Shown piece by piece: positions 13,069 through 28,079 of a stretch of DNA of 64,000 bases. Within the stretch, counting starts at the first letter, position 1, and each line of letters begins with the position of its first letter. Source of the stretch: Casuarius casuarius (taxonomy: Eukaryota > Chordata > Aves > Casuariiformes > Casuariidae); assembly GCA_003342895.1 (NCBI GenBank), contig PTFA01000005.1, positions 3,825,612 through 3,889,611 on the forward strand, written 5' to 3'. Made by a program: the position numbers and the translations under genes. Below the pieces are notes generated by a model. It ran no database searches. It saw nothing but the letters and a program-made list of their open reading frames with translations, and was not told the origin of the DNA.

Positions 13069-16000
13069 TATGTGTAATTTTAAAAACAATACACATACTT
13101 TTAAGACTAGATTGACGTTGAAGAAGAAGGAAAAGAGTGCAGATGTGATTTTAAAATGCTCTCTCCTAGAAACAACTTGATGTGTCTGTTAGGTTTTGTA
13201 GCAAGTGTAACCAACCATCCAATATTTTATAAAACTTTTTCTATGATGTGCATCATTTCCTTTTTCTTCCATATACACTAAATTCTTCTATTTTGTCATC
13301 TTCTTCTGCCCTTCTCTTTCTAAAATCAGCATATACTTTTCAATTCTCTCCCATCTTTTATAATTCTTTCATTTAATGTAACTGAGTTTTCTTTCTCTTC
13401 TTTATTAGATTACTTTTCCCTTCCCTAGTGACTCCCTTCCTCTGCTTCAGTTCCATATATAGAGACAATTTGCCTAGGCAAAGTAAAGTAACATTAATGA
13501 AGGAGTGACAGGACATTATGTGGATAATAGTTCTGCACAATAAATTTTCACTTTTGGAGAACAACTGAAGTTGGAAGAAATGGTGGAAACGAATGGTGTA
13601 TAGCACACACAAAAAAAGGTGTATTAGAAATGCACAAATACCATATAAAGGTCAAATCTGAGGGCATGCAATAATTATAAGCTTATTAAAGTGACTTTCC
13701 TTTAGGAGTTAGGCCACTGTTTCAAATATTGCCATAGGAAGGAAGGTATGTTTCTGTTGTTAGAACATCTCCTGAAAAGATTTTTGTCTATTTTTGCTGT
13801 ACCAGCTGCAGGCAGAAGTCACAAGAGAGGTCTGGAAACACTAAAATAGTCTCGAGATTAAAAAGCAATGCCAACCTCTGTTGAGGACAACCAAAGGAAG
13901 TAATAAGTCCTGTTAGCTCACTGCATGGTAAAGGGAAGGAAGTGCTGGAAAGATGCAGCTATGCTGGTAGCTGGACCTGTATTTTGTTGTAACAGCCAGG
14001 GCAGAAGGCAGTACTCCAAAGAAAATTTCTTGCAACCAAATTGAGTCATGGGGCAAAGACAAGATCACATTTTTTGTTATTTTTTCCAAATGTATGTTCC
14101 AAGTATTTCAGGGAGCTGGAGAGAAGATTGTGAGGAAGCATGAAATATCAAAGAAAAGGAGTCCTGTATTTTAATAGAGGAAAAAGCAATGCCTCCTAAA
14201 AAGCTGAAATTAGATGCTAAGGAAAAGGCAGTAGATAATCAACACAACTGGTAAGGGTGAGAGCTTTCTGGATGAATCAGGACATCATGTTAACAGATGG
14301 GGAGTTGTGTGTTTGTTAAAGGAGTTAAAGGTGTGCAGGAACCAGTGTAATGGACAAATAAAGCATCTGTTAAACAGTACTGGAAGCTTTGTTGCATACT
14401 CTGGCCTTAGATGCAGAATGCTAGTGCAATGATCTCAGTTGCCATCTGCCAGAGGGCAGAACAGGAGCAAAGGAGCCAGTCCTAAATCCAGAGGTTAAAT
14501 GCAAGAAGTCTGTATCCCTTCTGAAGAGACAGGTTAGGAATTAGCAGATTCTTTTAATGCATAATTATACTTGCATTAATATGTTATAGCAACATTCCTC
14601 TGCTTAAAAAGAAATGACTTTTTGTCTGTGGAGATTAAGCCAGCAGCTCATAATAATTTACTTTGTTTTTGCAGTAGTGCCCGGAGGCGTGAACCAAGAT
14701 TGGCTCCTCTGTGCTAAACATTGAAAACTAGATAGTAATACACAGTCCTACTCATTGAATTTATAATCTAAGTAGATGTGTGGATGAGACAGCAATATTA
14801 TCCGTCCTTATCAGATGGGACAAAGTGATCAGCTGCCTAGTCCGTAATTAATGGACAGTCTTGGCAGAGCTTTACCACAAGATTGCTTTTCTTTTCTGAG
14901 TATCGAAAGTGAGTTTGTAAAGAAATTTTAGGCAAACCTGGTTGCCTTGGTTTGAAGAAGAAAATTTATGGGTATAATAAAGCATTAGATAATATATCAG
15001 AAACTATGTTTATGTTTTCTTTTTAGAGTAACCCCAGCACCAGCCCTTGACCAAATTCAGTGATTAGCCACAGTGAGTATTCACAGAAGAATGTTCGGGG
15101 CTGGTGCAGGGTCATCCCAGCCAGTGTATCTGGGAAGAAATATTGTATACATGCCATGCTTTTTGAGTGCAGACAAGTGCAGCGCTGTGATCAGCATAGA
15201 TGGATCTGTGGTTGGACTTGCTAATCAAATCTGCTCACGGGCTTCTCGCAAGTATCCCCTGGGACCAAGTCAATGCATGCACATACCCATACCTTAATGC
15301 ACTAAACCAGGAGTGCACTACAAAACTTCAGAAGCAAAGGCACATCCTGTAGCCCTCTCTTATTTCTCTGAACAGCCAGTAACAGAAGACAGCATCAACT
15401 ATCAGAAGTACTCCTCTCTCTGTGGAAGAAGTGTGTGTGCCAATACAGGTCTAGCTTCAGTGTGTACCGTACACATGAAAGAGTTATAAGTAAGGTATCT
15501 GAAATGGGCTTCACTCTCACATAGCAGATCTGGGCATGGCTGAAAATCCAAGTTTTTCTGAATGAGCTAGACACCCGCCTAGTTTCCAGGTATCCCAGAA
15601 GGTCCCTAGGAAGAGACTTCCACATATTCTGTATGTATCCCTGACACCCCAGCAGGAAAACCGAGGTAGTGATGAGCCCACAGCTCACAATGTCACACCT
15701 GCTGCAGTGTTTTAGCCAGGTGAGAAGACCCTCCTCAAAGATTACAGCAGGATCCTGTTATTGATAGCTAAGAGCAGTATGGGATCAGATGGCTAGAANA
15801 CCAGTTTCATTATCTCCTTTTCCCAGAGAGCTGAAATATGGGATGACTGCCAGGTACACCTCTGAAAAAGTGGTTAAGCAATGGATGACACAGCAAGAGA
15901 CTGAGGACATCTCGTTAATGGGTAAGTTCTAATTTTTGCCCATTTAACCTTTACTCCTTTTAGTGCTTCCACAAGTCTATCTTAACTGTGTAGAGCAACT

Positions 16001-19000
16001 GTGAGAGTACCCAGCTCTGACCCTGGAGAGCCAGTGAGCTCTCAGCCTGGCCTCAACTTCCCCTTCTCAGCTTCTTGTATAGCAACTTTATGTTTATCTA
16101 TCTGGAGAAAAGGATTTGTGTGCAGAGCAGCTGAGCAGGCTCAGTGCTTTGAAGGAAACTGCACTGCAGGGTTTACAGGGTCAGCAAGTTTCCCAGCACA
16201 AGTAATGAGGGAACCCAGAGAGGTTCCCACAATATGTCTGCAACGTGCATGTACATCTATGTCCAACAAAGACCACTTTAATACTGTTGGGAATAGTGAT
16301 TCAGATGAAGTGAGCACATACATTGTCTGAAAGACTATATATATATAAAAAAGTAATGATAAATCCAAATAATTTATTGGGGCGAAAGGGTCTAAACGCA
16401 GCGGTCTTAAATGTAGTGTTTTTTGAACCTCCAGTGGCAGCTAGGAAAGAGGAAGGAATAAAGAATGAGATCTGGAGCAGATATCAGGCTTGGCATGAAC
16501 TGTGCTCATCAGGGAAGATCGGAGAACATGAAAAGCACTCAGAGATTAAAATACGCAGAATTAAAATCTTTAGAGAACTATCCCAAGTGAGACGGGATGG
16601 GAACAGTGAGAAAGAGAATAAAAGGAAGAAATATAGAAAACTGGTCTGCAGCAAGAGATCATGAAGGTGATTATAGTGACCAGTTTTAGATCTTTATAAA
16701 TGACAAGAAGACAAAGTCTGTTTATGCAGGAGCACATCATGGGGATAAAACATATTGCCTGCTTGTGCAGGTTTGGTGAGAATTCAAGCTGGAATACTAT
16801 TATGCTTGGTACTTTTACATCATGAGCCTTCAAATAACAAACATGTATAAAGTCAGAGCAAAAGACCAAAAGCTGTTTAGGTGATGGCAGGATGGATAAC
16901 CAAGTCGCTGCAGCCTTGTTTGGCAAAGTGACTATCATGGTGCCCCGGACATAATTGTCCAAAGGTACTGTGAAGGCTGAAACCCTAAAACCAAAGGTGA
17001 ATTACAGAGCATGGTACCAGTGGGGTAAAAGAGAGCAGTGAGAAAATTATGGGGAATGTTTGTGCTGAGTTCCTGATTGCAATATGTTAGACTAAGTAAT
17101 GGATTCCCACCTGAAGCACAGGAAATTTAAAGAATGTGAAAATATGCTCAGTGGAACAAATTCTGGTTTTATAGGAGGATGCTTAATTTACATCTTCTCT
17201 TGTTTTACTTTAATTAAATGCAGGGTTTCGAACAAACTAAATCCCAGGAAATATTACCCTATATTATACCTTATTTTATTCTCCTTCTTTCCTCCACACA
17301 AGCTACAGATTTATCTGTATTTCCAGCTAGGTTCTTGGTAGTTAATAGCTTTCCCAAGAGTGCACAAATCTGCTAATGCTTCGTGATCAGTTTTTTGCAT
17401 ACATTTACAAACATCTGTACTTCGTGCATAATAGCTGAATTCTGCATATCATCTTTTGTCCTGCGAGACATTCCAAGCCAATTCAAACATTTCCGGTTTG
17501 TTCAACATACTGGGGCATCTACAAGTAGACATTTGGCAACAATGTTTACACATTTGCTTTGTGGCAAGAGAGCTTTTTGCAGTTTCAGTCAGCCAGTTGC
17601 TGTGATATTGTACATCTTTAACTGTAGATCATTNAACATGATCTGCTTTCTATCTTATTTATGATTACTTTTCTAATCTCTAATTGTGCAATCCCAACAA
17701 ACTCACACAGATTATTTACTTTGCTTGGTATAAGGCATCAGTGATGTACAGTTAACACTAGCTATACACTTTATTCTCTCCATACCTGCCTTGTTATTTC
17801 TGCTTTGTTGACTGGATTCTGAGAGTGAGTGAATAATATCTGATCCCAGGTTAGATTAACTTTCCTTTGGGACTCATTATTCTGCAGATAAAAGAAACCA
17901 TCTTTTTATCAAATGAATGATTTTTGATATAGTAAGTTTGGCTTCAACTCGAACAGTGTCACAGAAGTCGTCCACAGAAATAAAGCTCACCATGTCAGGT
18001 GGATTGGCTCATTATTCATGCAGGTGGTGAGTAGCATGGGTGCAAGTACTTTTCCTTTCAGTAAGCCATTTTGTCGGCTTTGCCACCAGTGCTGATTTTT
18101 ATATAGCCTAGTGCAAAATACTCAGCTTTATGATAGAGATTGTGTCAGCCCTACCATTTATTTATGCTTTATTATATGGTATAGTTTTGGCAAGGAGCCT
18201 GCGGTCATTCAAGGTGGGCTGCTGACAGATCTAAAAACTCAGAATCATAGTAGGTGTGTTCATGCAATAGTTCCTATTAGAGGCTGTACACCCCGCTAAA
18301 CATCTGCCATAAAAAAAATCCACTAGCATACAACATTAAGCTGTTGTTTGTTGAATATATGGAAAATACAGCCAGCTGATCTACAATAAGAGTACAAAAT
18401 AGCATATTTTAAATGATTGAAATTGTGAATTCTGCAATTTAACAAACATAGAAGCAATTTTCCTTTGTAAGCTATAAGCATGTATTTTGCAGAATGAAAA
18501 AGGTTGCCTTGTGATGTGCTAAGTAGTTAATCATTGCTTACAATCAATCTTCATAATATTTCTTTTTCTCAGATCTTCTCAGATCTTTTTTTCTCTGTTT
18601 CTGCATGCTCTGTATGCCAAAACACTGCTGATTTATAAACAAATTCAGCTCTGTTGAATGAGAAGTCGATAGAAGATCATTTCCCTAAATGCCCTGCTCT
18701 GGCAATACCCAAGGCCAGATTTAATTCCTTAATATAAATTTTTGCTAGAAAAGTCCAATGCTGCTTGCAATGCCGGACACAACCATAACACGGTGTGGGC
18801 TATAGATATGAACGTTGATCATTCAGAAGATTCGCTGTCTGCCTTTGTTTTAACTTTATGTGCACCTTTCTGTGCTAGACTAAGAAATTTAGTGCCAATT
18901 AAGAGAAATTTCTCTCTTGCTGCTGCTTGTGGAATGAAAACAACAGGACTCATGGGGGAGGTTTGGCTGCCTGCTCTACAATAATGAGGAGTTCTGGGCC

Positions 19001-22000
19001 AGCTGGCCACAGGACTGATTGACAAGGCAAGAAAATGAGGAAAAAAAGAAGCTTGTCTCTTCTCCGTCATGGGTCTGCTGCCCAGAGCACTGAAGGGAGA
19101 GAGTTTGAGCTCTGGGCTGGAGAAAAGATCCAAAAATTCATCTGACTTGCTCATGCATATGAATATGGTCCATGGTACTTGGAGGCATCAACCACAGAGT
19201 CTAAACTGCAGTTCTCTGGTGCTGCCTATCTGTGGACCATGAAAATTGTCTCTGATTACATTAATGAAATCTTACTGACCAGGGTGTAGGATTTCTAGGT
19301 GAATTCCTGCCTTCCTGAGGACAAGGAACTAGATGCTGAAGTGACTATCAGCAAGGGAATTTCAGAGGCAATATCTGGGTCTAGAAGGGGAAGAGCACTT
19401 AGTTCCACTGTTGAGACTTGGGNAAAAAAACTTTCCATATTGATCTCCTTGTTGCTGACAGTCAGCGTGAGTTTCATTCTGATCCTGCTGTAGGAACTAA
19501 TACAACTCTCTTATTTATCTGGATACTGCCATCCATCAAGATACTCTCTTCACAGTTTATGTTTCAAAATACTTTGCTGAAAAGAGGAAAATACCAAAGG
19601 TCATATCAAAATGGGAGTAGATAGTGAATAAAGAAGACTCTTTGGAAGAGTTTAGCTTTTGCTTCAAATCACCAGGGACATTTTTTCATGCTGTAGCAAA
19701 TTAAAGCAAAGAGCTGTTTTTCTGAGATTGCAGAAATGAGCAATATGTTTTGAACCCTTAAGTTACAGTGTGGGAGAAAAATGGTATTTGGATTCAAACT
19801 AGCCTACGTTTATGTTTTCAGAAAAATAAGGCCTAGCTAATGAGCTACTGCATAGCCTACATCAAAAATCATCTGAATTCAGCTTTGGCTTGACCAAGGA
19901 TCATGACTGACATGGATGTGTTTTGTAGCCTTGGATAATTTAGCTTTTCCAAGCTTAATTTTTCCATTTTTAGATAGAGTAAAATACTAGTATACTTAAT
20001 TTTGTACAGATTTTTGAAGCAATTGATCACTGAGTTCGCTCCTTATATGGCATTTATAAAATGTACATTGTGCAATGAGCTATACAGTTGCCATCCAGAA
20101 GGTGGAACAAAGTGGAAAACCATAGCAAATTGACTCTTATATTAGAATTCAAATAAAATCATTGAAATTCTTCCTCATACATACCTTTAGGTACACTAAA
20201 TTTCTGTTTGGTAACAAAAATTTAATTCAGACTTTGTTAGGTCTAGCAAAATCTGCACAACGTATTAAGTATAATGTGGAGCATTGTAAATAAATCTTCT
20301 TTCTTTCAAATTAGATATTCAGAGTTATATTTAGAGCACATAAATAATTGATTTTTATACAAGAACTAAGGTTTGCTCTTCTGAAATCCAATAGCAAAAA
20401 GGTTTTGAATTTGAAACATTTCCTGCTATCATTTTAACACTAATAAGGAAGTAGCAAGACCCGATTAATATACATTGTTACAGAGAAATTACAAATAGGT
20501 TATGTGTGAGGGTGAATTTCAATCAACAGTTTCATCAAAGTGATGGATATTCTATTAACAGTCTCATTTTCATCTCACTAGTTTTTCAATGGAAAGAATT
20601 TTACTGACCCTGCATACACTTAGTTGTAATGAGACTTCATTTATATTTTCACCACCAAAATACCAGCATGATTAAATTTTAAAAAATAAAGATAATAAGA
20701 TGATTTCTATCAATAAAGAAAAGCTCTAAAAATGAAACGTGATTCAACAAAAGAGACTACAAAAATCTTTCTGTCTTTTCAGGCTTGATATAACTTCTAC
20801 AAATATCTTTACTTCTTAAACTTTATTTAGTTCAAGATAATATAGGCAAAACAAGCATAATTTTTAAAATCATTATTATTTTTTGTTCACTAAGAAAAGC
20901 CATGAGATCTTTGTTACTGATGGGAGTGACAACAGCTGAGAACTTTTCAGCCAGTATATTAAAAGTAATTTGAGGTAAACACATTACAGGAAAAACATAA
21001 ATGGTACAGGATTCATAGGAAGTAAGAGAGAAATATAAATTAGTTTGTGCAATTGAAAACGCAGTAACCTCTGGGATGGCAAATCTCTTTAAAGCTGCAA
21101 CCCAGTGCTGCCCAAAGCAAGGAACCAAATATTTTGAAATCATGTAATAAAATTTTTGGGAATGAGAGTCATCTATTTATCCGTATCGGACCAAATCTGT
21201 CCCATGGACATGGGACAGGAAACACACAGAAGAGGTAGGAGAGGCAGTGGACCTAAGCAGAAGGAGGTTGAGGAGAAGGTGCAAGAAAAAGAAAGTTACC
21301 CTGGAGGTTTCCGAAAACAGAATGCATCTTTCTAAACTCTGCTGAAAGAAACTGAAATGTCTATGCAATCATACACATAAGGAAAAGTAAAGTTGAAAAA
21401 TAATATTGAAAACATAAGAAATAATGCTACGATTCCCCAGGAACTCATTTAAAATTAACCTGACCAACTCTAACTGTACTCCATTTATTTGCATATGGAG
21501 GATTTCCTTTTGATAATATTTATTTGTATTTATTATTTGTTATTGTAAATATATGAATATATTTATAGAAATATAAATATAGTAAATAATAACAAGCATT
21601 AATATTACAGTAACATAAGTTTAATTTGTACCAGATGACCTACCAGATGGTAAGGCATAATGCTCAATGTAATCCACCTAAGAGTCATGTATTCCTGCTC
21701 TGATCACATCAGCCTGCATATATATATCACTTAATTACATTTTGATAAAAAGCCAGTCTGAAGACAAAGAAGTCATTTGTGCCTGAGGCTAAAATGTTTT
21801 CAGGCAACTGATGGAATTACTGCGAGGATTTGTACAACGACTGTCTATATGTTGGTCCTAAAAAGGTCAGCAGATCAGTGAGTGAACAAGAAACAGGAAA
21901 ATTTGCTCATGCTAAGAAGCAGTTGAGCACTTACTAAAAAATTTAACTAGATGAAAGGGGCAAGAACAAACAACGCACTGGAAGACTGCTAAAACTAGGA

Positions 22001-22900
22001 AGAGATCACTATCTACACACTCCATAAAGGCACTTCATAAAAACACACTTTCCTATCTTCTCTGAAAGTGTCCTCCATCAATTAGGAAGGCGACCAAGCA
22101 TTTGTATGCAAACTTCTGGCAGCCTAATGTCCTAGAGAAGGACCTTTTGTATTGCAAAAGATATAATACCATCAACCTAATTAATAACTTAGTTATCCAC
22201 ACACTCTTAGGTAAGCTGAAGTCTCAGAGGCATTACTTGAAGAAGAGCCAGCAGGTTTCAGGACTGGATGAAGTACAAGAGACAGGGCTGGAAACTGAAG
22301 TAGTTAGGGAAAAGCACACAAAACACTAAAGAGAGTGACTTTAGGTCTACACTGTGACCAACATACATGGCCAAGGCATCCTCTTGCCTAGCTAAAATTG
22401 AACTGGAGCCTTATGGACGATTAAAATACCTGAAGTTCTGTCATAGTCAAAATATTTCTATTTAGGAGTCTGGACATGTTCTGTGATAAAAGCTTGCTAG
22501 GACCTGGCCACATTTCCATTTCCTTTAGTTTCTTTTCCAGCAGGAGCTGGCACCCTTTGCAGCTTGCCTCTTGCTCTGTTCACACTGATTGCAGTCATGT
22601 TTTATCAGAGAATTTCTCCAGGCAGTTCTCTCTACAGAGTTCGCAGCCACTCCAGCCAGCAATCATCAGCCATGACATTAAATGAGGATCTATGCTGAGA
22701 CTCTTCTGCACAGTTTTGAAAAAACAGACTTTAATTTCTGTGTGCTTTCCTAGGACTGCATATCCAAGATAGAAAGATGCTGTAAGATGGATAATGGCAT
22801 TTTATTCATCAGTTTGATCCCCTATGTAGAAAACCAGCTTGTGAAGAACCTTTTCTTTCCTTCACAGAACAGTGGCCTCACCATTGCTCCTGTGTTAGAT
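16001..22900. other. noncoding DNA, no gene recognised
   Basis: Open frames occur on both strands around 16001-16962, including 130 codons on the minus strand at 16570-16962 and 113 codons on the plus strand at 16323-16664. They overlap each other, have no recognisable domain, and look like chance. An A/T-only patch at 21515-21600 includes an inverted repeat at 21547-21564 with arms AAATATAT and ATATATTT. No transposon ends were found. Confidence 0.6.
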
Positions 22901-25900
22901 TCCCTCCTTTCATACCTTTCTTGGAGCTCCAGTATCCCTCTCTGACTTGCCTGGACAATCCTTCAGCGTCAGAGATTTCGGGCCAAAATCCACCACCNCC
23001 TTCCTAATGCCTCATTTTACTTCTCTTTTTCTGAGTTTCTTACTGGAGTGCTGAAATGAGAAAAACCACCAAAGCTGGAAGAGGTCCCAAGAAATGCTTC
23101 TTGGTTACAGGAACAAGCAAAAGCCATGAGGACTCTGTGGAGACCACTTTGCAATCTACTCTAAAATGTCAGGATGAGTGTTGAGTTTTGAATTCATATT
23201 TAGANTGAAGGCTGATGCCTATTACAATACTGTGAGAGATACAGGGAGCTGTCAAACTTTTGCAAGTCCTCTGCNAGGTGACAGTAGAAGGTTGTATGTG
23301 TGGAAGCAGACAAACTTGCAGTCTGTCTACCAGACCCAGATATCAGGTTTCTGAAGAAGACATGCATTTTCTTGGCAAAGGAGGGAAGAAGCAAGGGGAG
23401 CATGCCAAGGGCAGCAGTCACCAGCTTCCACCTTGAGCACTACAGCATGATTAGACTTCTGTACCAAAGCTCTGAGCCGGGCACTAGAAATGGCAGTACA
23501 ACCCTATTGTGAGCTTGTCACCTGTAAAATTTTAAGAGCATTCTCCTGAGAGGGAAAAGATCTCCCAGAGAAGAGCTACCTGAACACTGGCCAGAAGGTA
23601 CTTTCTGCTTAGAGGCTGTCAGATGTCAGAAAGTAGAAAAACAAAGATGCTAACAGAAGCATCAGATTCTCAGATATCCTCAAATGCCCAGTTTAAATAC
23701 CATTTATACTTTTAAATTAAACAACTTGGAGGTCAGTCTGAGTGTAAGGACACNGCTTTTTGCAGCAAGGTGAGTGCTGAGGAAGTGTTTATCACATTTC
23801 ACTGCACCAAACAGGGAAAGAGCTACACCACTCATCAGCATCACCTCCTGAACAGTACAATGGCAAAGTTGAGAGAGACTTTTATCTCCTATAGCACTGT
23901 CAGGAACATGACATTCTCCACCAAGTTCCACCTATGGGAAATATCTGTGATCCTCTCCTCCCATCACTTCCAGTAGCTACAGTAATGCACCCACAAAAAT
24001 CCTGTGAAAGGGATTCACAGGGGGAGGCAATGGCACCCTGAGCCCTGGAGGAGACTATAAACAACTCCGTGAACAAAGGCAATCAGTTGTTCAATCCTCT
24101 GACCTCCCTTAAGGAAACAGCGTATTTAATAGACAAAGAAAGTCCATGGACCATGCTGGATCACAAAAAAGTTGTTGCTTGCTGGAGCCAGTGAGTTGCC
24201 TGATCTTTAGGCTACCTTGAAATCCAAAGAGGGACTGTGCTATCAAAATGCTAACTGGAGAAGGAAAAATGTACATTAGGAAGTTCAAACTAAAGCAAAG
24301 TGAGGAAGAAAGATCTCATACAGCCCTCATAAAGTGTGACTGTGGGAATATTATCAGTTAACTTTTTCTGGAGTTAACCACAACTGTATGCTTTTTAAAA
24401 TAAGTGCTGTTAGTTGGCCTATTGCACAGATTAAGAAACGAAACAGCACTGGCAGGGCCTAAGCACCTAAGATGGCATTTTAAAGTTTGCTAAACATTGA
24501 GCATAGCAGGAAACTCCCANTAAATGAGGAATAGTAGAGTTTGGAGTGGCCTCTGAAGTTAAAGGAGACCAAAAAGAGAAAATTAAGAGAAGAATCCTTA
24601 AAATTAGAAAAAGTCATTATTAAAAAAAACAATAATGTCNCAACAATTACAAAAAAAAAAAATCTTATTGGAAAGGGTCATGAAATTGGCTCATGAGGGA
24701 AGCAAAGCCTTCTCTACATATTCCCTAAAGACAGGGAAACCACTCAGTGACTGGTAAACAACAGAAGAAAAAAGGAGAGAATCATCTACTGCCATCTAGG
24801 CAGCAAATGTGAATCATTTCAGTGACCCAAGGAGGCTGCATTTAGCCAGATCCCCTTAATGCTTCATATAGTTTTAGCATGGCTGTAAACATAGTTTACA
24901 AATAGTATTTTTACTTGCAAATAAGGTATGCAAAGTTTGCAAATAAAAGAAGTTAGACCCACAAATCATCAGGATATATATGGCTCATTTAATCTGTTAT
25001 TCTTCATGGAAAATATCCTAGAATTAGTATCTGGGGCTGTGAAAAAGGAAAACAAGAGAGACAAAATTAGACAGAGATGACAAGATTCTCATGATCTCTA
25101 GCAACCCTCAAACTACTAATGTTTTGTTAATCAAAATCCAGAAATCCCAAAAAACAGGTCCAGAAAGGGATGAGAGGACATCTCTTATTACAGCTTGTCT
25201 GTAGCTAAGGTCTGGGGGCCTATGCCCCAACACAATGCTAAATAGGATGGCTTGATAAAATGGCTTCTGCTGCCCTGGCTTTTCCTATACAAGACTGTGG
25301 CAAAACTGATTTTGAAGTCCACATAAATGGGACTGATTCACTTCCCTCAAAACGTTATGAACAGCTATGCAGTGGGGAACACTGATTCAAGTTATTAGGG
25401 GTTTNTTTATTTGTTCTTGCTCGCAAACAATACAAAAATTTGTCTAGTGAGTAAGCAAAATGTGTCATACAGATGAACAGGTGGTCACAGAAAGCTGAAC
25501 TGGAGTACCTTGCCTCTGGCCTACCTCACTGGGCTCTGATTCTTTAAAGCCAAACAATAAAGTAAATGAGTGCTTTCAGTCTGTGATTTCACAAATGTCT
25601 TTTGACTTGTTCCTATGGCCCTGAAGCATTAGTATGAATTATTACTCATTCGTGGGATCTAGCAATGTACCTTCGTTAGCTCTGCAAGGCTTCCATGCTC
25701 ATCAGCACTTCATGCTCCTTTCTCATCTCTCCTCACCCGCTAGATTAATGGTTTTAACTAAAGTAGAGATCACCTTGGATTCCCCTGAGATGAAGAAGAA
25801 TACAATGAAACACCTAAACAACACGGTACTGACAGAGGGAAGCAAGTTTAAAACTTGGTGATAGACAGGACAAATAACTAAGGACATTGTGCCCTTCCTA

Positions 25901-28079
25901 AGTATAGAAATTAATTGTGAGGAAATCCATTTCCTCTGTGCCTACTGCTGAAATAGAGGTCTGGATATTTTAAAAACTTTTAGTCAAACTTTATCCTCTA
26001 ACTTTGCTGAAACTACTCAACCATTACTTGTCCATGCCAAAATAGGGGATCAAGTCGAGCAGTATGCAAACTTGTAGCAGTTGCATTAGCTTCTGTCAAA
26101 AGAGTTAGTGTGGTTCAAACTTATCTGGAGATTAATCACCAGCCAGTCACAATCCAGGGGCAGGACTCCATGTTGATCTCATGGTAATTACATAGGCTTG
26201 AATAATCAGGAACGCAGCAAAAAGAATGAAGTGAGATGGAGGAAGGAAAGGGAGAGGAGGCAGTAATTTTTTGGAGCAGCTGGCCTGAATCTAGACAAAA
26301 ATGCTTTTTTCAGAAATGGTTTGGATTGATCTTGATGTTGCCAAGGTAACAACCACTGAGGTGATACCAGGAAAAATATGGAGTCATGCTCAAAAAGGGA
26401 TCCAGCAACGAGACTGGGCAGGGCTGTATCTATGGAATGGAGAGCAATGCTGGAAAAAACAAGATAATGAAAACATACATGATTAGCCACAGTTGAATGA
26501 GTGAACTCTTTCAGATGTGTCAGAGCAACCACCAGAACAGATCAAAAATCTGTAGCAGAAGCCTGAAGAAGTACCCCCATGATTTCAGTATTTGCAAAAA
26601 ATCACAGGCTTTGGAGAGTTAAAGCCATCTCAAGTACATCCACAATAATGCTTATTTTAGAGCAACTGTCTTTCAAACAGATCTGTTGCAGAGCTAGACC
26701 TGAGATTTATAGCCCAGCAACAGAACAAAGAACACCAGCTTTTCAGGCCAGATGTCTTTGAAGAGTCCCACAGATAGCACAGAGGGCAAACAACTCTATG
26801 AAGACAAAGTAACTTCAGTAATTGGATTCCATGAGCATCTATATGCAGTAATAAAAGATGGAAGTTATCACGTGACCAGAACAACAGACCTGTCAAACAG
26901 TTCTGACAGGAACAATAAAAGAAATAAGGAATTAGACTGCCCATTGCTTAGCATTAAAACATTGCTTTCTGAATAGGAAAGTGAAAGTCCAGACCATGTG
27001 AATTGGAGGAGATTATTTCATGTCCTGCTTTTACAGTGAAATAATTGATGAAATAGTAAAGGGACATAAATACTGTTGTTTCATGAAAATACTCAGTGGC
27101 CTCAGATTATTCATGTTGTGGCTGATATTTGACCTCTCAGAAATCTGGACTTGTTGACTCATTGGAGAAATTTGTATGTACTATCCTCAATAACTTGTAA
27201 TTGTTATCTTAACAAGGGAAAGGCAAAGCAACATACTTCTCAGTAGGCTACATAATGCTTCCCTTGAGTACTTGACTCTATCAATATTATCATGAACAAG
27301 AATAGAGAAAAAATAAGTGCTTATTCATAACTTCAATTATACATGTCATAAATAAAAAACTAGCCATGATGCTCTTTCACTGTATTTAGGTCACAATGTA
27401 CTTTTGTAAAACAGAAAGAATATGCCAAAGAAAACAACATTACCACAAAACAGGGCTGAAAACAAATGTCAAGAGATACACTTAATGTTTGATTGAATCT
27501 GAAAACTAGAGGATGTACATATGACAGATCTAATCAGCATTAAGCAATTTGACCTACAGTATGATTCAGATGTTAAATGATTTTTCTCTACTGTTAGAGT
27601 GCAGTCTACCAAGAAAGTAGGAAAAATGGTTTTGCTTTGTAGATCTTCCAGTATAATTAATGTTAAGCACTCTATTTGTTAAGTGTAATTAGTATGGAGT
27701 GGAGTTTTATACAATAGTAAATGGTAACATAATTACAGATGCAAGCTGTCTCCGAACACAGAATTAAGTCAAATATCCTATGCAAAAGAGCTTGTATTAT
27801 GGTTGATACATATTCATAAGCAGACACACTTTATGTTGTTTCTCTGCTAAAGACTGAAGAGCTAACTGCATATCCTTTATAGGAACCTAAATTTGCCATG
27901 GCTCAAACTGCATATTTGTAGTCTTCTTTTTCCTGACTAACGTAACTTCGTGCCCTTTAATTCTGTGACTTAAAGTAGACTTCTCTCCATTTTTAAGTGA
28001 TATAAGGTCATTATACGTTATAACATAACAGCTTTAAAATAATTTAATTGTATGAGGAAAATTACACGAGGACATTCAT
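22901..28079. other. noncoding DNA, no gene recognised
   Basis: The stretch holds many short, mutually overlapping open frames on both strands (for example 26206-26532 minus and 26301-26486 plus) and several single N bases. It is a little less AT-rich between about 22900 and 24100. I could not match any part to a repeat family or protein. A decayed ancient repeat is possible but not shown. Confidence 0.55.
24619..24663. repeat. A-rich low-complexity tract
   Basis: Two poly-A runs are separated by a short AT-rich segment containing an unresolved base. It could be the degraded tail of a retrocopy, but no recognisable retrocopy body lies upstream. Confidence 0.6.

Larger units (their letters stand above)
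9456..16000. other. noncoding DNA with one less AT-rich patch
   Basis: No gene recognised. The stretch at about 9660-10010 is visibly richer in G and C and keeps several CpGs near 9870-9980, so a weak regulatory element is possible. It lacks the density of a CpG island. Hairpins at 10557-10582, 11559-11600 and 13044-13068 are listed separately. Open frames such as 15073-15297 (plus) and 15395-15688 (minus) have no recognisable product. Confidence 0.6.

Noticed and set aside
16323..16962. Plus (113 codons) and minus (130 codons) open frames overlapping each other
   Set aside because: Both strands are open over the same DNA, neither shows a domain, and codon content looks random. A decayed repeat is possible but unsupported.
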